From Streptomyces smyrnaeus (lineage in GTDB: Bacteria > Actinomycetota > Actinomycetes > Streptomycetales > Streptomycetaceae), in contig NZ_JAFFZM010000021.1 in the NCBI RefSeq assembly GCF_017676345.1, positions 55,911-119,910 on the forward strand: DNA of 64,000 bases, written 5' to 3'. Under the pieces are notes generated by a model. It was not told the DNA's origin. It did not search any database and saw nothing but the letters and a program-made list of their open reading frames with translations. Made by a program: the position numbers and the translations under genes. Every line of letters begins with the position of its first letter. Within the stretch, counting starts at the first letter, position 1. Positions 49,201 to 58,851 of this stretch are shown here, in pieces.

Positions 49201-51297
49201 GCCCAGCAGGGCCCGCACCACGCGCCGTTCGCCCTCCCACCCGCTCCCTCGCAGGAGGGCCCTTCGTCGGCGGAGGCGGAGCAAGCCGTCCCGTCGGACC
49301 CGGGCTACGACCAGTACGCCGCACAGGCCGCGAGCAGTGCCATGCCTGGCGGGATGCCGCCCGCGACCGCCGAGGGAGGCGCGAACCCGGACGCGAGCGC
49401 CCCCGAAGCGCAACAGGAGAGCGGCCCTCCGCAGCGGGGGGAATCCTCCGTCGTCGCCGCCAGTCCGATCCTGGGCGGCGGAGCACTCCAACAACCACAG
49501 CCACAGACACCGCCACAGACACAGGCACCACAGAGTCAGCAGGGCCGGCAGGGACAGCACGGCCAGCAGGAACAGCACGTGCAGGCCGGACAGCCCGGAC
49601 AGCCGGGTCGGCAGGGCGCGCCCTCGGGCCCGTACGGCGCCGAACCCGGCCCCCGCGTACGAACGCTGGGGCAGGGCGTGCCGTTCGCCGAGCGGATGGC
49701 GGAGCAGACGGCCGCCGCCGCTCAGCAGTGGCCTCCGGCGCAGTCCACGACACCGTCGGCCGCTTCCGCCATACCGTCCACCCCCTCCAGCCCTTCCGCA
49801 CCGTCCGCCACCGGCAATCCGCCCACTCCTGCTGCTCCGGCGGGAGCGGCGGGAGCGGCACCGCCTCCCGGCTCCGGCCGTCGCCGGAAGCTGGCGACGC
49901 CCGAGGAGCGGGCGCAAGGCGGCGCTCCTTCCGGTCCGCCCCAGAGCGACACCGCCTGGTCGGCCGAGGCCCCGCACACCGGGCCACAGGGCGGACAGGC
50001 CGGACAGTCCGGAGGATCCGGCTCCGCACCGGGGCAGGTCGAGCACGGTGCGATCCCCGCGGAGCAGGCCGCTCCGCCGGGGACAGCCCCGACCGGCCGG
50101 CCGCAGCCCGGCTCAGCGATGGCGACCGCACCCGGTCAGGCTCAGCCGTGGACTGCCGGGCCCGGGCAGGCGGACCAGGGTGCCCAGCACGGAGCCGCGG
50201 GGAATCCGCCGGGGCAGCTGCCGGGACCGGTACCGGGCCAGGCCCCGGGACAGTTGCCCAGGTCCGGCCCGGCACCGGATGCGGCCCCCCGCTCACAGGC
50301 GCAGCCCCCCGCCCTACGACAGCCAGCCGGCCAGGAACAGGGATCCGGACAGGGGCCCGGGCAGGGGCAGGGGGCCGGGCAGCCCGGTCCGATGCCGGGG
50401 CCGATGCCCATGCCCCGGCCCGGTCCTCAGGAGTTCACCGTCGGCGCGTCCGGCGGCGCACCGGGTACCGAGGTGACCGAGGGGCCGGAGCCGCTGGACG
50501 GGCCGGACAGTCCCGTGGAGATGACGGACGGGCGGGGCTTCGGTGTGCCGCCGCACGCCATGGACGACGAGCTGCCGCCCGAGCCGCTCGACAACCCGCG
50601 GCGGTTGCTGGTCTGGCCGGAGCCGGACGTCTCCACCCAGCAGGCGCTCTCCGAACGCGGCTACCGTCCCGTACTGGTGCACTCGCGCGAGGAGGTGGAC
50701 GCGCAGATCGCGGCCTACCCGGCCGCGCTGTTCGTCGACCCGCTGACGGGGCCGATCACCAGGACGGCGCTGCAGTCGCTGCGTACGGCGGCGGTCGCGG
50801 CCGAGGTACCCGTACTGGTGACTGCGGGGCTGGGACAGGCCACCCGCGAGGCCGCCTACGGTGCCGATCCCGCTGTGCTGCTGAAGGCACTGGCCCCGCG
50901 CGACAGCGAGCAGCATCCGCCCAGGGTGCTGCTGGTCGAGGAGCAGCAGGCGATCGCCGCGGCACTCGCGGCGACCCTGGAGCGGCGCGGTATGCAGGTC
51001 GCGCACGCGCCGACGGACTCGGAGGCGGTGCATGTGGCCGGCCAGATCCGGCCGAACCTCGTCGTGATGGACCTGATGCAGGTACGGCGGCGGCGCGCGG
51101 GGATCATCGACTGGCTGCGGGTGAACGGGATGCTCAACCGCACCCCGTTCGTCGTCTACACCTCGGCCGACCTGGACCCCGGCGAACTGCCGCGGCTGGC
51201 TTCGGGCGAGACGGTGCTGTTCCTGGCCGAGCGGTCCACCAGTCCGGAGGTGCAGTCGCGGATCGTCGACCTGCTGACGAAGATCGGCGCGCACTGA
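46291..51297 (+). CDS. Giant PAS / kinase-like / receiver-like protein with disordered linker
   Basis: 1668 residues, GTG start 10 nt after AGGAGGG. PAS 1 is at about 10-150 (ARLAAILDALPDALLLVNCN), PAS 2 at 160-275 (EMILRAASEGVVGVDAEGRV). A degenerate histidine-kinase-like part spans 285-495 (LRGPLEELRQELSGL, YARMTTLVDNVLGYQRLDAG, an ATPase-like end GTGG-poor with VLEVPVKA); I see no proper phospho-His H-box or N/G boxes. Residues 500-1430 are a Gly/Gln/Pro/Ser-rich disordered linker. The end holds two receiver-like units, 1435-1540 (RRLLVWPEPD) and 1542-1668 (PRVLLVEEQQA, NLVVMDLMQ). The last Lys of a receiver is not evident. Probably a scaffold or pseudo-kinase signalling protein. Confidence 0.85.
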   Translation: MSSRPSRGAARLAAILDALPDALLLVNCNGTVVNANAIALETFETPGTALVGRGLLDLLPEFDSKRIPGSMRRPDEAAQTQGRQKPTRMVARRTDGSEFPVEVTSANLEDGRTPYASAFEAAFADHPGGGGYTGDELLMLVVRDLTGTLDTEAELARQQRQTEMILRAASEGVVGVDAEGRVVLVNPAAAQILGYRASDLGGRQLHPLVHHSRPDGSPLPFEETPLADTLRSGRKHRVRAGQVLWAKDGQAVPVDMTTAPVRDGEQLVGAVLTFADRRPYDAVAARQTQLRAVLEESLRGPLEELRQELSGLTSDPAAQLWPEANQILHHLSAGYARMTTLVDNVLGYQRLDAGQERLRTEPVPMDAVVSAGVEGATELIGPGRAQFAVHAPPIEAEVDPERLAVALAHLIADVAGVDATGRTTSAPPPGVDPTIVVAAAQRGEVVRVEVRGPHSGGSRVHEPLVRGIVTRHGGVLQTHEVPGSAGGSAYVLEVPVKAVGNTTRQSGSRARRPGPGDTSGTGGTDSTGGGIGADSTGGSGRQDRDGSTGAGRSTGGRAASSDDSTGGGGHARGRSGSHARGGSRSPGNGSQGGEDGAFGVPSVVPGTERGETTVMPVPSAPARGTAGHAQESGDGGRGAGPDPAGQVGQAQQAGQSQHTEQTGQAGGAERGHGTGEGVSAAALEPVADPRQPAGALAPVPDPRQSIELGPGPSAATGSGDRHGGGDGRHGGHSHGHGDGGGHGDGGGQARHEAGPRALGPARPTAESEQPGTGTHPAPPPAEHTSAAPHGRPIAPVPAQGAPYQQAPYGEGAYEDAAAMPRPTGRRRGRPSPAEQHEQAAVGGQPGARTASGALELPSGGTGGSESSGEGVPATVPAQGSGRRARRALGERPEDPHVSGHSSAPPSPGAETAQDGLAAQVPSQQEAGGAESGQTGEVGEASGGLELTPAGGGRRARRIAAARARAQAEAAAQQGPHHAPFALPPAPSQEGPSSAEAEQAVPSDPGYDQYAAQAASSAMPGGMPPATAEGGANPDASAPEAQQESGPPQRGESSVVAASPILGGGALQQPQPQTPPQTQAPQSQQGRQGQHGQQEQHVQAGQPGQPGRQGAPSGPYGAEPGPRVRTLGQGVPFAERMAEQTAAAAQQWPPAQSTTPSAASAIPSTPSSPSAPSATGNPPTPAAPAGAAGAAPPPGSGRRRKLATPEERAQGGAPSGPPQSDTAWSAEAPHTGPQGGQAGQSGGSGSAPGQVEHGAIPAEQAAPPGTAPTGRPQPGSAMATAPGQAQPWTAGPGQADQGAQHGAAGNPPGQLPGPVPGQAPGQLPRSGPAPDAAPRSQAQPPALRQPAGQEQGSGQGPGQGQGAGQPGPMPGPMPMPRPGPQEFTVGASGGAPGTEVTEGPEPLDGPDSPVEMTDGRGFGVPPHAMDDELPPEPLDNPRRLLVWPEPDVSTQQALSERGYRPVLVHSREEVDAQIAAYPAALFVDPLTGPITRTALQSLRTAAVAAEVPVLVTAGLGQATREAAYGADPAVLLKALAPRDSEQHPPRVLLVEEQQAIAAALAATLERRGMQVAHAPTDSEAVHVAGQIRPNLVVMDLMQVRRRRAGIIDWLRVNGMLNRTPFVVYTSADLDPGELPRLASGETVLFLAERSTSPEVQSRIVDLLTKIGAH

Positions 51298-51298
51298 C

Positions 51299-51321
51299 CG
51301 GCCGCCGAAAAGCGGCGGCCG
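51299..51321 (+). terminator. Hairpin terminator after the PAS gene
   Basis: CGGCCGCCG and CGGCGGCCG form a 9-bp stem around AAAAG, beginning right behind the stop codon. Confidence 0.8.
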
Positions 51322-51469
51322 AGCCCGCAGCCGCGCCCGGCGCGAACCCGGGGCCGCGCCTGGGGCCGCGCCCGGTGGTGCCGGAGCCTCCGGGTCCAAG
51401 GCCTCGTGGCACCGACCCCGCCTCCCGAAACAGGCACGGCTCCCGCGTTCCGGCAGCGGCGCGACGGCC

Positions 51470-53128
<1,659 letters not shown>

Positions 53129-53515
53129 CGGGGCCTCCCCTTGAGCGGTGGATACGCGGAGCAGACGCATGCCGCATGCGGTCACGCACGGGCGTGCCCG
53201 CCGGAGCGGTCACGCGCAGGTGCGGTCGTACGCACGGGTAATGCGCCGGTTCCGCGGAAGCCTGCCACCGACCGCTCGGTATGTCACGGGGTCCTGTACC
53301 GATCCGTACCGGATAGTTGTCCGCTGCCGGCCCGATCCGTGACCGACCCTTGCCCGGTCCGGCCCCGCTCCCTCTCCTCGCCCGGTGCCCGGCCGGTCCG
53401 GCCGGTCCGGCCGGTCATCGCTCCGGCCCGGCTCCGGAACCCGCCTCGCCCCGGCCCCGCCGCCGATCCGGTGCCGTACGCGACGGCGACGGCGATGGCG
53501 GCGACGACAGCGCCC
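53129..53515. other. Intergenic region with GGTCCGGCC tandem copies
   Basis: Region between the ligase start and the end of the sigma factor gene. Three GGTCCGGCC units stand in a row at about 53395-53418. AT-rich bits at 53240-53320 (GTATGTCACGGGG, CGGATAGTTGTCC) may belong to the ligase promoter. No gene supported. Confidence 0.45.
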
Positions 53516-54178
53516 TCAGGCCGCGAGAGGCTCCTGATCCAGGGAGCCGTGCCCCGCCCCGCGTCCGTCCACGCGCCCGTCCATGGGGGCGTCCGCGCGA
53601 ACGTCCGCTGCCAGCTGCGGGTCCTCCCGCAGTTTGGCCAGGGCACGCGAGACGGCGCTCTTGACCGTGCCGACGGAGACCCCGAGCACCTCGGCCGTCT
53701 GGATCTCGCTCAGGTCCTCGTAGTAGCGCAGCACCACCATGGCACGCTGCCGGGCGGGCAGCTTGAGCACGGCACGCCACATGGCGTCCCGTACGGCCTG
53801 CTGCTCGGCGGGGTCGGGGGCGGGCAGCGGATCGGGCTCCGGCAGCTCCTCGCAGGAGAACTCGTCCACCTTGCGCCTGCGCCACTGCGAGGTGCGGGTG
53901 TTGACCAGCGCCCGGCGGACGTAGCCGTCCAGCGCGCGGTGGTCCTCTATTCGCTCCCAGGCCAGATAGGTCTTGGTCAGCGCCGTCTGGAGCAGGTCCT
54001 CGGCGTCGCTGGGGTTGGCGGTCAGGGAGCGGGCCGTGCGCAGCAGCACCGGCCCCCTGGCTCGCACATAGGAGGTGAACGTCAGTGGCTGTCCCCCGGA
54101 GCCTGGCTGCATCGCAAGGGACCGCGCGTGCTTCGCATTGGTGGTCCGGGGAGTCCGAACTGTCCCAGGCGTGGTCAT
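53516..54178 (-). CDS. ECF sigma factor, SigE family
   Basis: 220 residues (ATG 54178; GTG 54187 possible). Region 2 is SYVRARGPVLLRTARSLTAN, PSDAEDLLQTALTKTYLAWE; region 4 is LPARQRAMVVLRYYEDLSEI, QTAEVLGVSVGTVKSAVSRA. The Streptomyces SigE family of ECF factors has this layout. About 45 residues of loose N-terminal sequence and a Gly/Asp-rich C-terminal tail flank the core. No anti-sigma gene adjoins, as is common in this subgroup. Confidence 0.92.
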   Translation of the reverse strand: MTTPGTVRTPRTTNAKHARSLAMQPGSGGQPLTFTSYVRARGPVLLRTARSLTANPSDAEDLLQTALTKTYLAWERIEDHRALDGYVRRALVNTRTSQWRRRKVDEFSCEELPEPDPLPAPDPAEQQAVRDAMWRAVLKLPARQRAMVVLRYYEDLSEIQTAEVLGVSVGTVKSAVSRALAKLREDPQLAADVRADAPMDGRVDGRGAGHGSLDQEPLAA

Positions 54179-54247
54179 GGCATCCACGCTATGAGTCGCC
54201 CGGCCTCCCCGGATCGCCCCAAGGTCCCGATGCCGAGTCCGCCTCAG

Positions 54248-54273
54248 GGTGTAGTGGTGGTGCTAACTACACC
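54248..54273. promoter_or_regulatory. Inverted repeat GGTGTAGT-N10-ACTACACC
   Basis: Perfect 8-bp arms at 54248-54255 and 54266-54273, about 70 bases upstream of the sigma factor start. A dimeric regulator site is a better fit than a terminator because no T-run follows. Confidence 0.5.
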
Positions 54274-54324
54274 TCCTGAAGGTGGAGAGCATCCACCAGG
54301 CGGATCAGGGTGCGCCTGGTGGCC

Positions 54325-55461
54325 TCATCCGACGACCGCCACCGGGGCATCCACGAGGTTCTGGTCGATGTGCACCGTGTGCCCGCCGTAGGTGCGCTTC
54401 ACATTGCCCGTGTGCTGGTGGATGCGGCGGTGCGGCTGCCATGCCCGGGGATGCAGATTCTTCTCCCCGTCCACCGACGGCCGCGTCCGCCAGCGGGCGA
54501 ACCAGACGGCCGTGGGCAGTCCCCGCGCCCCCGCCGCGCGGGCCTTCTCCAGGTGCGCGATGCCGTAGTTGGCGCTGCTGTAGTAGCCCGCGACGTACCC
54601 CTGGGCACGCACCGCGCTGTTCCAGCCCTGGATGAAGCGCAGCGTGGTGTCGGCGCAGCTCTTGCGCTTGTACCGGTACGCCTCCATGTCGAGGTAGACG
54701 GCGCTGCTCTTGCCCATCCCGAGATGCTGCGCCTGGCGTACCGCGTCCAGACCCTCCCGCTTGCCCTGCCCGTAGGGGTCCTTGCTGGACATCCGGACCT
54801 TGCGCTTGTTCTTGGCGATGACGCAGGGGGACTGGGAGCCGACGTAGATCGGCAGCAGCTTCCAGCCCTGCTGGTCGACGCTGCGCACCCAGTCCGGGCT
54901 CAGATGCTTCTGCTTCGGGCACGCCCTGCCACGGCCGCCGATGTAGACACCGACGGCACCGAACGGCGAGGTCCCGTGCCACGCCCGCATGGTGGCCGCC
55001 GAGGGTGCCTGGCAGGTGTCGAAGGCGTTGCCCTGGAAGATGTGCGCCCCGAAGTCGCGGGGGTCGCCCCGCACGAGCGAGGGCTGGTCCCCCGGTACGC
55101 CCGCGGAGCCGGGTGCGGTCGGGTCGGCCGGCGCGTCGGGTGCTGCCGGGTCGGTCATCCCTCTCGCGCCGCCAGGCTCGCCGGCCGGACCGCCGGTCGG
55201 ATCGCCGCCGGGGTCCCCTGTGGAGGTGGCGGGCCCGCCCGGGTGGGCCGGCTCGCCCGGGGGCGGAGCGTCACCGGTCGGCGCTGTGGTGCCGTCTGCC
55301 GGGGCGGTGCCGTCCGGGGTGGCCGTCGCGGGACGGCTGGTGGCCGGGCCGGGAGGGGCGGGTTCCACACCGGAGGCGGGGACAGCGCCCCCGGTGAGCA
55401 CGGTGGCGAGCGCGGCCGACAGCAGGGCCGCCCGTCTCATCATCTGATTTTTGGTCGCCAT
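54325..55461 (-). CDS. Secreted DUF1906 (Rv2525c-like) glycoside hydrolase-like protein
   Basis: 378 residues from the ATG at 55461. The signal reads KNQMMRRAALLSAALATVLT; Tat or Sec cannot be decided. A Pro/Gly/Thr-rich linker of about 110 residues precedes a TIM-barrel-type domain: AHIFQGNAFDTCQAPSAATM, GAVGVYIGGRGRACPKQKHL, GWKLLPIYVGSQSPCVIAKN, SAVYLDMEAYRYKRKSCADT (DxE acidic pair), GYVAGYYSSANYGIAHLEKA and a final HIDQNLVDAPVAVVG. The family resembles GH25 lysozymes and is thought to act on the cell wall. Confidence 0.88.
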   Translation of the reverse strand: MATKNQMMRRAALLSAALATVLTGGAVPASGVEPAPPGPATSRPATATPDGTAPADGTTAPTGDAPPPGEPAHPGGPATSTGDPGGDPTGGPAGEPGGARGMTDPAAPDAPADPTAPGSAGVPGDQPSLVRGDPRDFGAHIFQGNAFDTCQAPSAATMRAWHGTSPFGAVGVYIGGRGRACPKQKHLSPDWVRSVDQQGWKLLPIYVGSQSPCVIAKNKRKVRMSSKDPYGQGKREGLDAVRQAQHLGMGKSSAVYLDMEAYRYKRKSCADTTLRFIQGWNSAVRAQGYVAGYYSSANYGIAHLEKARAAGARGLPTAVWFARWRTRPSVDGEKNLHPRAWQPHRRIHQHTGNVKRTYGGHTVHIDQNLVDAPVAVVG

Positions 55462-55542
55462 GGGCCGAGTGAACGAGCCGAGACCCGTAGAGCCGGTCAG
55501 ACACGCCCACCGCATGCCGGGGTTCAGCCATCTGCCCGATGC

Positions 55543-56703
55543 TCAACGGGTCAGCAGCAGCCCGGAGGTCGGTACGCCGGTGCCCGCCGTGACGAGCACT
55601 CGCGCACAGTCGTCAACCTGGTTGACGGCAGTACCGCGTAGCTGGCGCACCGCTTCGGCGATGCCGTTCATGCCGTGCAGATACGCCTCCCCCAGCTGCC
55701 CGCCGTGCGGGTTGAGCGGCAGGGACCCCGCGGCGACGAAGTCCGCTCCTGTGCCACGCGCGCAGAAGCCGAACTCCTCCAGCTGCATCAGCACGAACGG
55801 TGTGAAGTGGTCGTACAGCACAGCCACGTCGATGTCCTGCGCCCCCAGCCCGCTGGTGCGCCACAGCTGCCGCGCCACGACGCCCATCTCGGGCAGTCCG
55901 GTCAGCTCGTCGCGGTAGAAGCTCGTCATCTGCTCCTGGCCCCGGCCGGCGCCCTGGGCGGCGGCCGTGATCAGGGCGGGCCGGTGCGGCAGGTCGCGGG
56001 CGCGTTCGGCAGAGGTGACGACCAGCGCCTGGCCGCCGTCGGTCTCCTGGCAGCAGTCCAGCAGCCGCAGCGGCTCCACGATCCAGCGTGAGGCGGCGTG
56101 CTCGGCCAGGGTGAGCGGCTTGCCGTAGAAGTAGGCAGCCGGGTTGGTGGCCGCGTACTTCCTGTCCACCACCGCGACGTGCCCGAACACCTCGGGCGGC
56201 AGACCGTAGGTGTGCAGATAGCGCTGCGCCGCCATGGCAACCCAGGAGGCGGGTGTCAGCAGCCCGAACGGCAGCGACCAGCCGAGCGCCGCGCCCTCCG
56301 CCGACGGCTCGCGCTGCTGCACACCCGAACCGAAGCGCCGCCCGGAGCGCTCGTTGAAGGCCCGGTAGCACACGACCGTCTCCGCCAGACCGCAGGCGAC
56401 CGCCAGCGCTGCCTGCTGCACGGTCGCACAGGCCGCACCGCCCCCGTAGTGCACCCGTGAGAAGAACGACAGCTCCCCGATCCCCGCCGCCTGCGCGACC
56501 GTGATCTCGGGGCTGGTGTCCATGGTGAAGGTGACCATGCCGTCCACGTCACCCGGCGCCAGACCGGCGTCGTCCAGGGCCGCCCGCACGGCTTCCACGG
56601 CGAGCTTCAGCTCGCTGCGCCCCGAGTCCTTGGAGAACTCCGTCGCACCGATGCCGACGACGGCAGCACGGCCGCCGAGAGCGTCGGCCTTCCGGAGGCT
56701 CAT
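55543..56703 (-). CDS. Thiolase-fold lipid-transfer protein / aldolase (Ltp2-like)
   Basis: 386 residues. The thiolase fold is seen in RAAVVGIGATEFSKDSGRSE, DGMVTFTMDTSPEITVAQAA, VHYGGGAACATVQQAALAVA, and LPLNPHGGQLGEAYLHGMNG near the end. The usual thiolase GHPxGxTG ending is replaced by GEAYLHGMNGI, as in SCP-x/Ltp proteins, one of which (Ltp2) is a retro-aldolase of steroid side-chain breakdown. Its ATG overlaps the stop of the MaoC gene (ATGA). The neighbouring MaoC and MaoC-DUF35 genes make the Ltp2-like reading more likely than true thiolysis. Confidence 0.85.
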   Translation of the reverse strand: MSLRKADALGGRAAVVGIGATEFSKDSGRSELKLAVEAVRAALDDAGLAPGDVDGMVTFTMDTSPEITVAQAAGIGELSFFSRVHYGGGAACATVQQAALAVACGLAETVVCYRAFNERSGRRFGSGVQQREPSAEGAALGWSLPFGLLTPASWVAMAAQRYLHTYGLPPEVFGHVAVVDRKYAATNPAAYFYGKPLTLAEHAASRWIVEPLRLLDCCQETDGGQALVVTSAERARDLPHRPALITAAAQGAGRGQEQMTSFYRDELTGLPEMGVVARQLWRTSGLGAQDIDVAVLYDHFTPFVLMQLEEFGFCARGTGADFVAAGSLPLNPHGGQLGEAYLHGMNGIAEAVRQLRGTAVNQVDDCARVLVTAGTGVPTSGLLLTR

Positions 56704-57287
56704 GCGGTGCCACCTCCCGGGTCGGCTTCCCGCTCGGTCACATGAGCGGCTGTCCGCTTCGGTGTACTGGCCGACGGGGGAGCGTCCTGCTGCCCGGCCG
56801 GGGGCTCCCGGAGGGTGACGGTGACCGTGCCGGTGACGTGGTCGCCGAGCCGGTTGGTGCCCCGTACGGCGATCTCGACAGTGGCGCCTTCGCCCTCCGG
56901 CGCGTCAGGGTCCGGAGGCGTGACTGCGGTGACGTGTCCGGACAGTGCCATGGTGTCGCCCGGATAGTTGGGCGCCCCCAGTCGGACGGCGACCTTGCGC
57001 AGCACGGCGTACGGACCCGCCCATCCGACGACGTACCTGCCCACCAGTCCGTTGGTCGTCAGGATGTTCATGAAGATGTCGGGGGAGCCCTTGTGGTGTG
57101 CCGCCTCGGTGTCGTGGTGCACGTCCTGGAAGTCCCGCGAGGCCAGGGCGCCGGAGACGATGAGGGTGCGGGTCACCGGGATCTCCGACGGCGGCAGCTG
57201 GTCGCCCTCCTCCGGCCACGCCGACGGCACGGCCGGAGTACGTGAGCGGGCGTCGGCGTGTGACATCGGAACTTCGGTGTGTGACAT
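56700..57287 (-). CDS. MaoC-family hydratase subunit (ChsH1-like)
   Basis: 195 residues from the ATG at 57287 (CAGGAGTTGTG upstream). The hot-dog core reads LPPSEIPVTRTLIVSGALAS, RDFQDVHHDTEAAHHKGSPD (Asp and His of the hydratase motif), IFMNILTTNGLVGRYVVGWA and PNYPGDTMALSGHVTAV. It is a single hot-dog domain, so it should pair with another subunit, presumably the adjacent MaoC-DUF35 protein. The C-terminal 35 residues are loose and charged. Confidence 0.85.
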   Translation of the reverse strand: MSHTEVPMSHADARSRTPAVPSAWPEEGDQLPPSEIPVTRTLIVSGALASRDFQDVHHDTEAAHHKGSPDIFMNILTTNGLVGRYVVGWAGPYAVLRKVAVRLGAPNYPGDTMALSGHVTAVTPPDPDAPEGEGATVEIAVRGTNRLGDHVTGTVTVTLREPPAGQQDAPPSASTPKRTAAHVTEREADPGGGTA

Positions 57288-57331
57288 CACAACTCCTGCC
57301 TCCCTTCGACGACGCCTTCCGGTCAGATTGA

Positions 57332-58327
57332 TCAGGCCGCTCCACGGAAGACGGGCAGTTCCAGGTCGTCGTCCACCCGCAGGAACTCCAGCTCGACCGG
57401 CATCCCGATCCGCACCTGGTCGTGGCGCACCCCGGTCACGTTGCTGATGACCCGCACCCCTTCGTCGAGCTCGACCAAAGCCACCGCGTACGGCGGGTCG
57501 AAGGCCGGGAAGGGCGGGTGGTGCATGACGACGTACGAGTAGACGGTGCCGTGCCCAAAGGCCGCGACGGCCCGCCACTCGGCGGACCCGCAGGCGTTGC
57601 AGCCGGGCAGCCACGGGAAGCGTGGAACGGCGCACGTCGCGCAGCGCTGGAAGAGGAACTGGTGCCGCTGGACGCCCTCCCAGAAGCCCGCGTTGTCCCG
57701 GTTGACGACAGGCCGGGGCCGCAGCGGAATTCCCCGCGGCCTCTCCGGAGGACTTTCCCTTGCCCTGTCGGCGGCGGAGCCCGACTCGCCCGTCCGGCGC
57801 CGCGCCGGGCGGTACTTGAGGATCCGGAAGCGGTGTGTTCCGGCGAGTGCGGCGCCGACCCGCACCTCCATCCGTGTCGTCACGAAGTAGCCGGTGCCCA
57901 GCTTGGTCGTCTTGCGGGGGGAGACGGAGTCGATCACCGCGTCGAAGGTGATCTCGTCCCCTGGACGCAACGGACGTATGTATTCCTGTTCGCAGTCGGT
58001 CGCGACGACCGAGCTGTAGCCCGCACCGTCCAGCGTGGCGAGCAGCTCTCCGTACGCCCCCGAACGGCCGGAGCCAGGCCCCGCGAGACCGGCCATCGTC
58101 CAGACCTGGAGCATCGTCGCGGGCGCCGAGCCGTCGGGCGGTACGGGGTGGCCCAGCGCCTCGCACCAGTGCCGGATCATCGGCTCGTTGACCGGGTCCC
58201 GGCCGGGCGCCGAGGCAGCCGCCGGTCGGCCCGCGTACGCGCACAGCCGCTCATACAGCGCGTCGGGCTCATCGGTCTCCCTCTCACCGGGCACCGCCCG
58301 TGGCCCGGCACCGTTCCCGGCGCTCAT
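57332..58327 (-). CDS. Bifunctional MaoC N-terminal / DUF35 OB-fold protein (ChsH2-like)
   Basis: 331 residues from the ATG at 58327 (GTG 58339 is in frame). Residues 40-185 are a MaoC-like hot-dog domain (NEPMIRHWCEALGHPVPPDG, ECxxEYIRPLRPGDEITFDA-type CEQEYIRPLRPGDEITFDAV). Residues 215-331 are a DUF35 unit with zinc ribbon FQRCATCAVPRFPWLPGCNA and the OB fold (VYSYVVMHHPPFPAFDPPYA, VELDEGVRVISNVTG). This fusion is the ChsH2 arrangement, which in mycobacteria forms a hydratase with ChsH1 and supplies the DUF35 partner of Ltp2. First gene of the three-gene unit. Confidence 0.88.
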   Translation of the reverse strand: MSAGNGAGPRAVPGERETDEPDALYERLCAYAGRPAAASAPGRDPVNEPMIRHWCEALGHPVPPDGSAPATMLQVWTMAGLAGPGSGRSGAYGELLATLDGAGYSSVVATDCEQEYIRPLRPGDEITFDAVIDSVSPRKTTKLGTGYFVTTRMEVRVGAALAGTHRFRILKYRPARRRTGESGSAADRARESPPERPRGIPLRPRPVVNRDNAGFWEGVQRHQFLFQRCATCAVPRFPWLPGCNACGSAEWRAVAAFGHGTVYSYVVMHHPPFPAFDPPYAVALVELDEGVRVISNVTGVRHDQVRIGMPVELEFLRVDDDLELPVFRGAA

Positions 58328-58851
58328 CGCCGCGCTCACCGCCGCGCCCGCCGCACGCCGAGCCGCGCCGTGGCGACGCTCTCCTGTGGAACCTCGCGCA
58401 CTCCGCCACCGGACATGTCGATCCGGGCTGCTGCGGCTTTGTTCGGCCGTGCGGGCCGGGGCATCGACGCGCAGGTGTGCGCGCACGGTCCGGCGCGGAA
58501 GCGGTGCTGCGGCTCCTTCAGGGCGAAACGCATTACCTGACTGTCCGTCAGTTCCGGAGCAGTGTCAACAGCCGGTGGCGTCGGCAGTCGGTGGCGCCAC
58601 GGGTCGGCGGTGCCACCGGTCGACGGTGCGAACGGCCGACGGCGCCACCGGCGCGATGCCACCGGCCGACGGCGCCAACGGCTGTGCAGCAAAGGCGCAG
58701 AGACGACCGTGCGCCCGCGACAGCGTCGCGGACGCACGGCCTCAGCCCATCCCCATGAGCGTCCGGCCCTTCGGGCCGGTTGACCCGTCTGTTCGTCTTC
58801 CGTCAGTTCGTCCGGCTGTCTCCTGTCAGCTCCCGGGCGTCGGCAGGCCGG
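58328..58851. promoter_or_regulatory. Leader of the ChsH2-like unit with a CTGAC-N5-GTCAG operator and GGTGGCGCCAC-type repeats
   Basis: CTGACTGTCCGTCAG at 58537-58551 is a perfect 5-bp-arm palindrome of the kind bound by TetR-family (FadR/KstR-like) regulators. From 58570 to 58690 the words GGTGGCGCCAC, GACGGCGCCAC and GGTGCCACCGG repeat irregularly. No gene is supported in the region. Confidence 0.55.

Noticed and set aside
47777..50296. 839-codon minus-strand frame opposite the PAS protein linker
   Set aside because: Pro/Arg-rich shadow of the repetitive linker; no start signal or recognisable domain.
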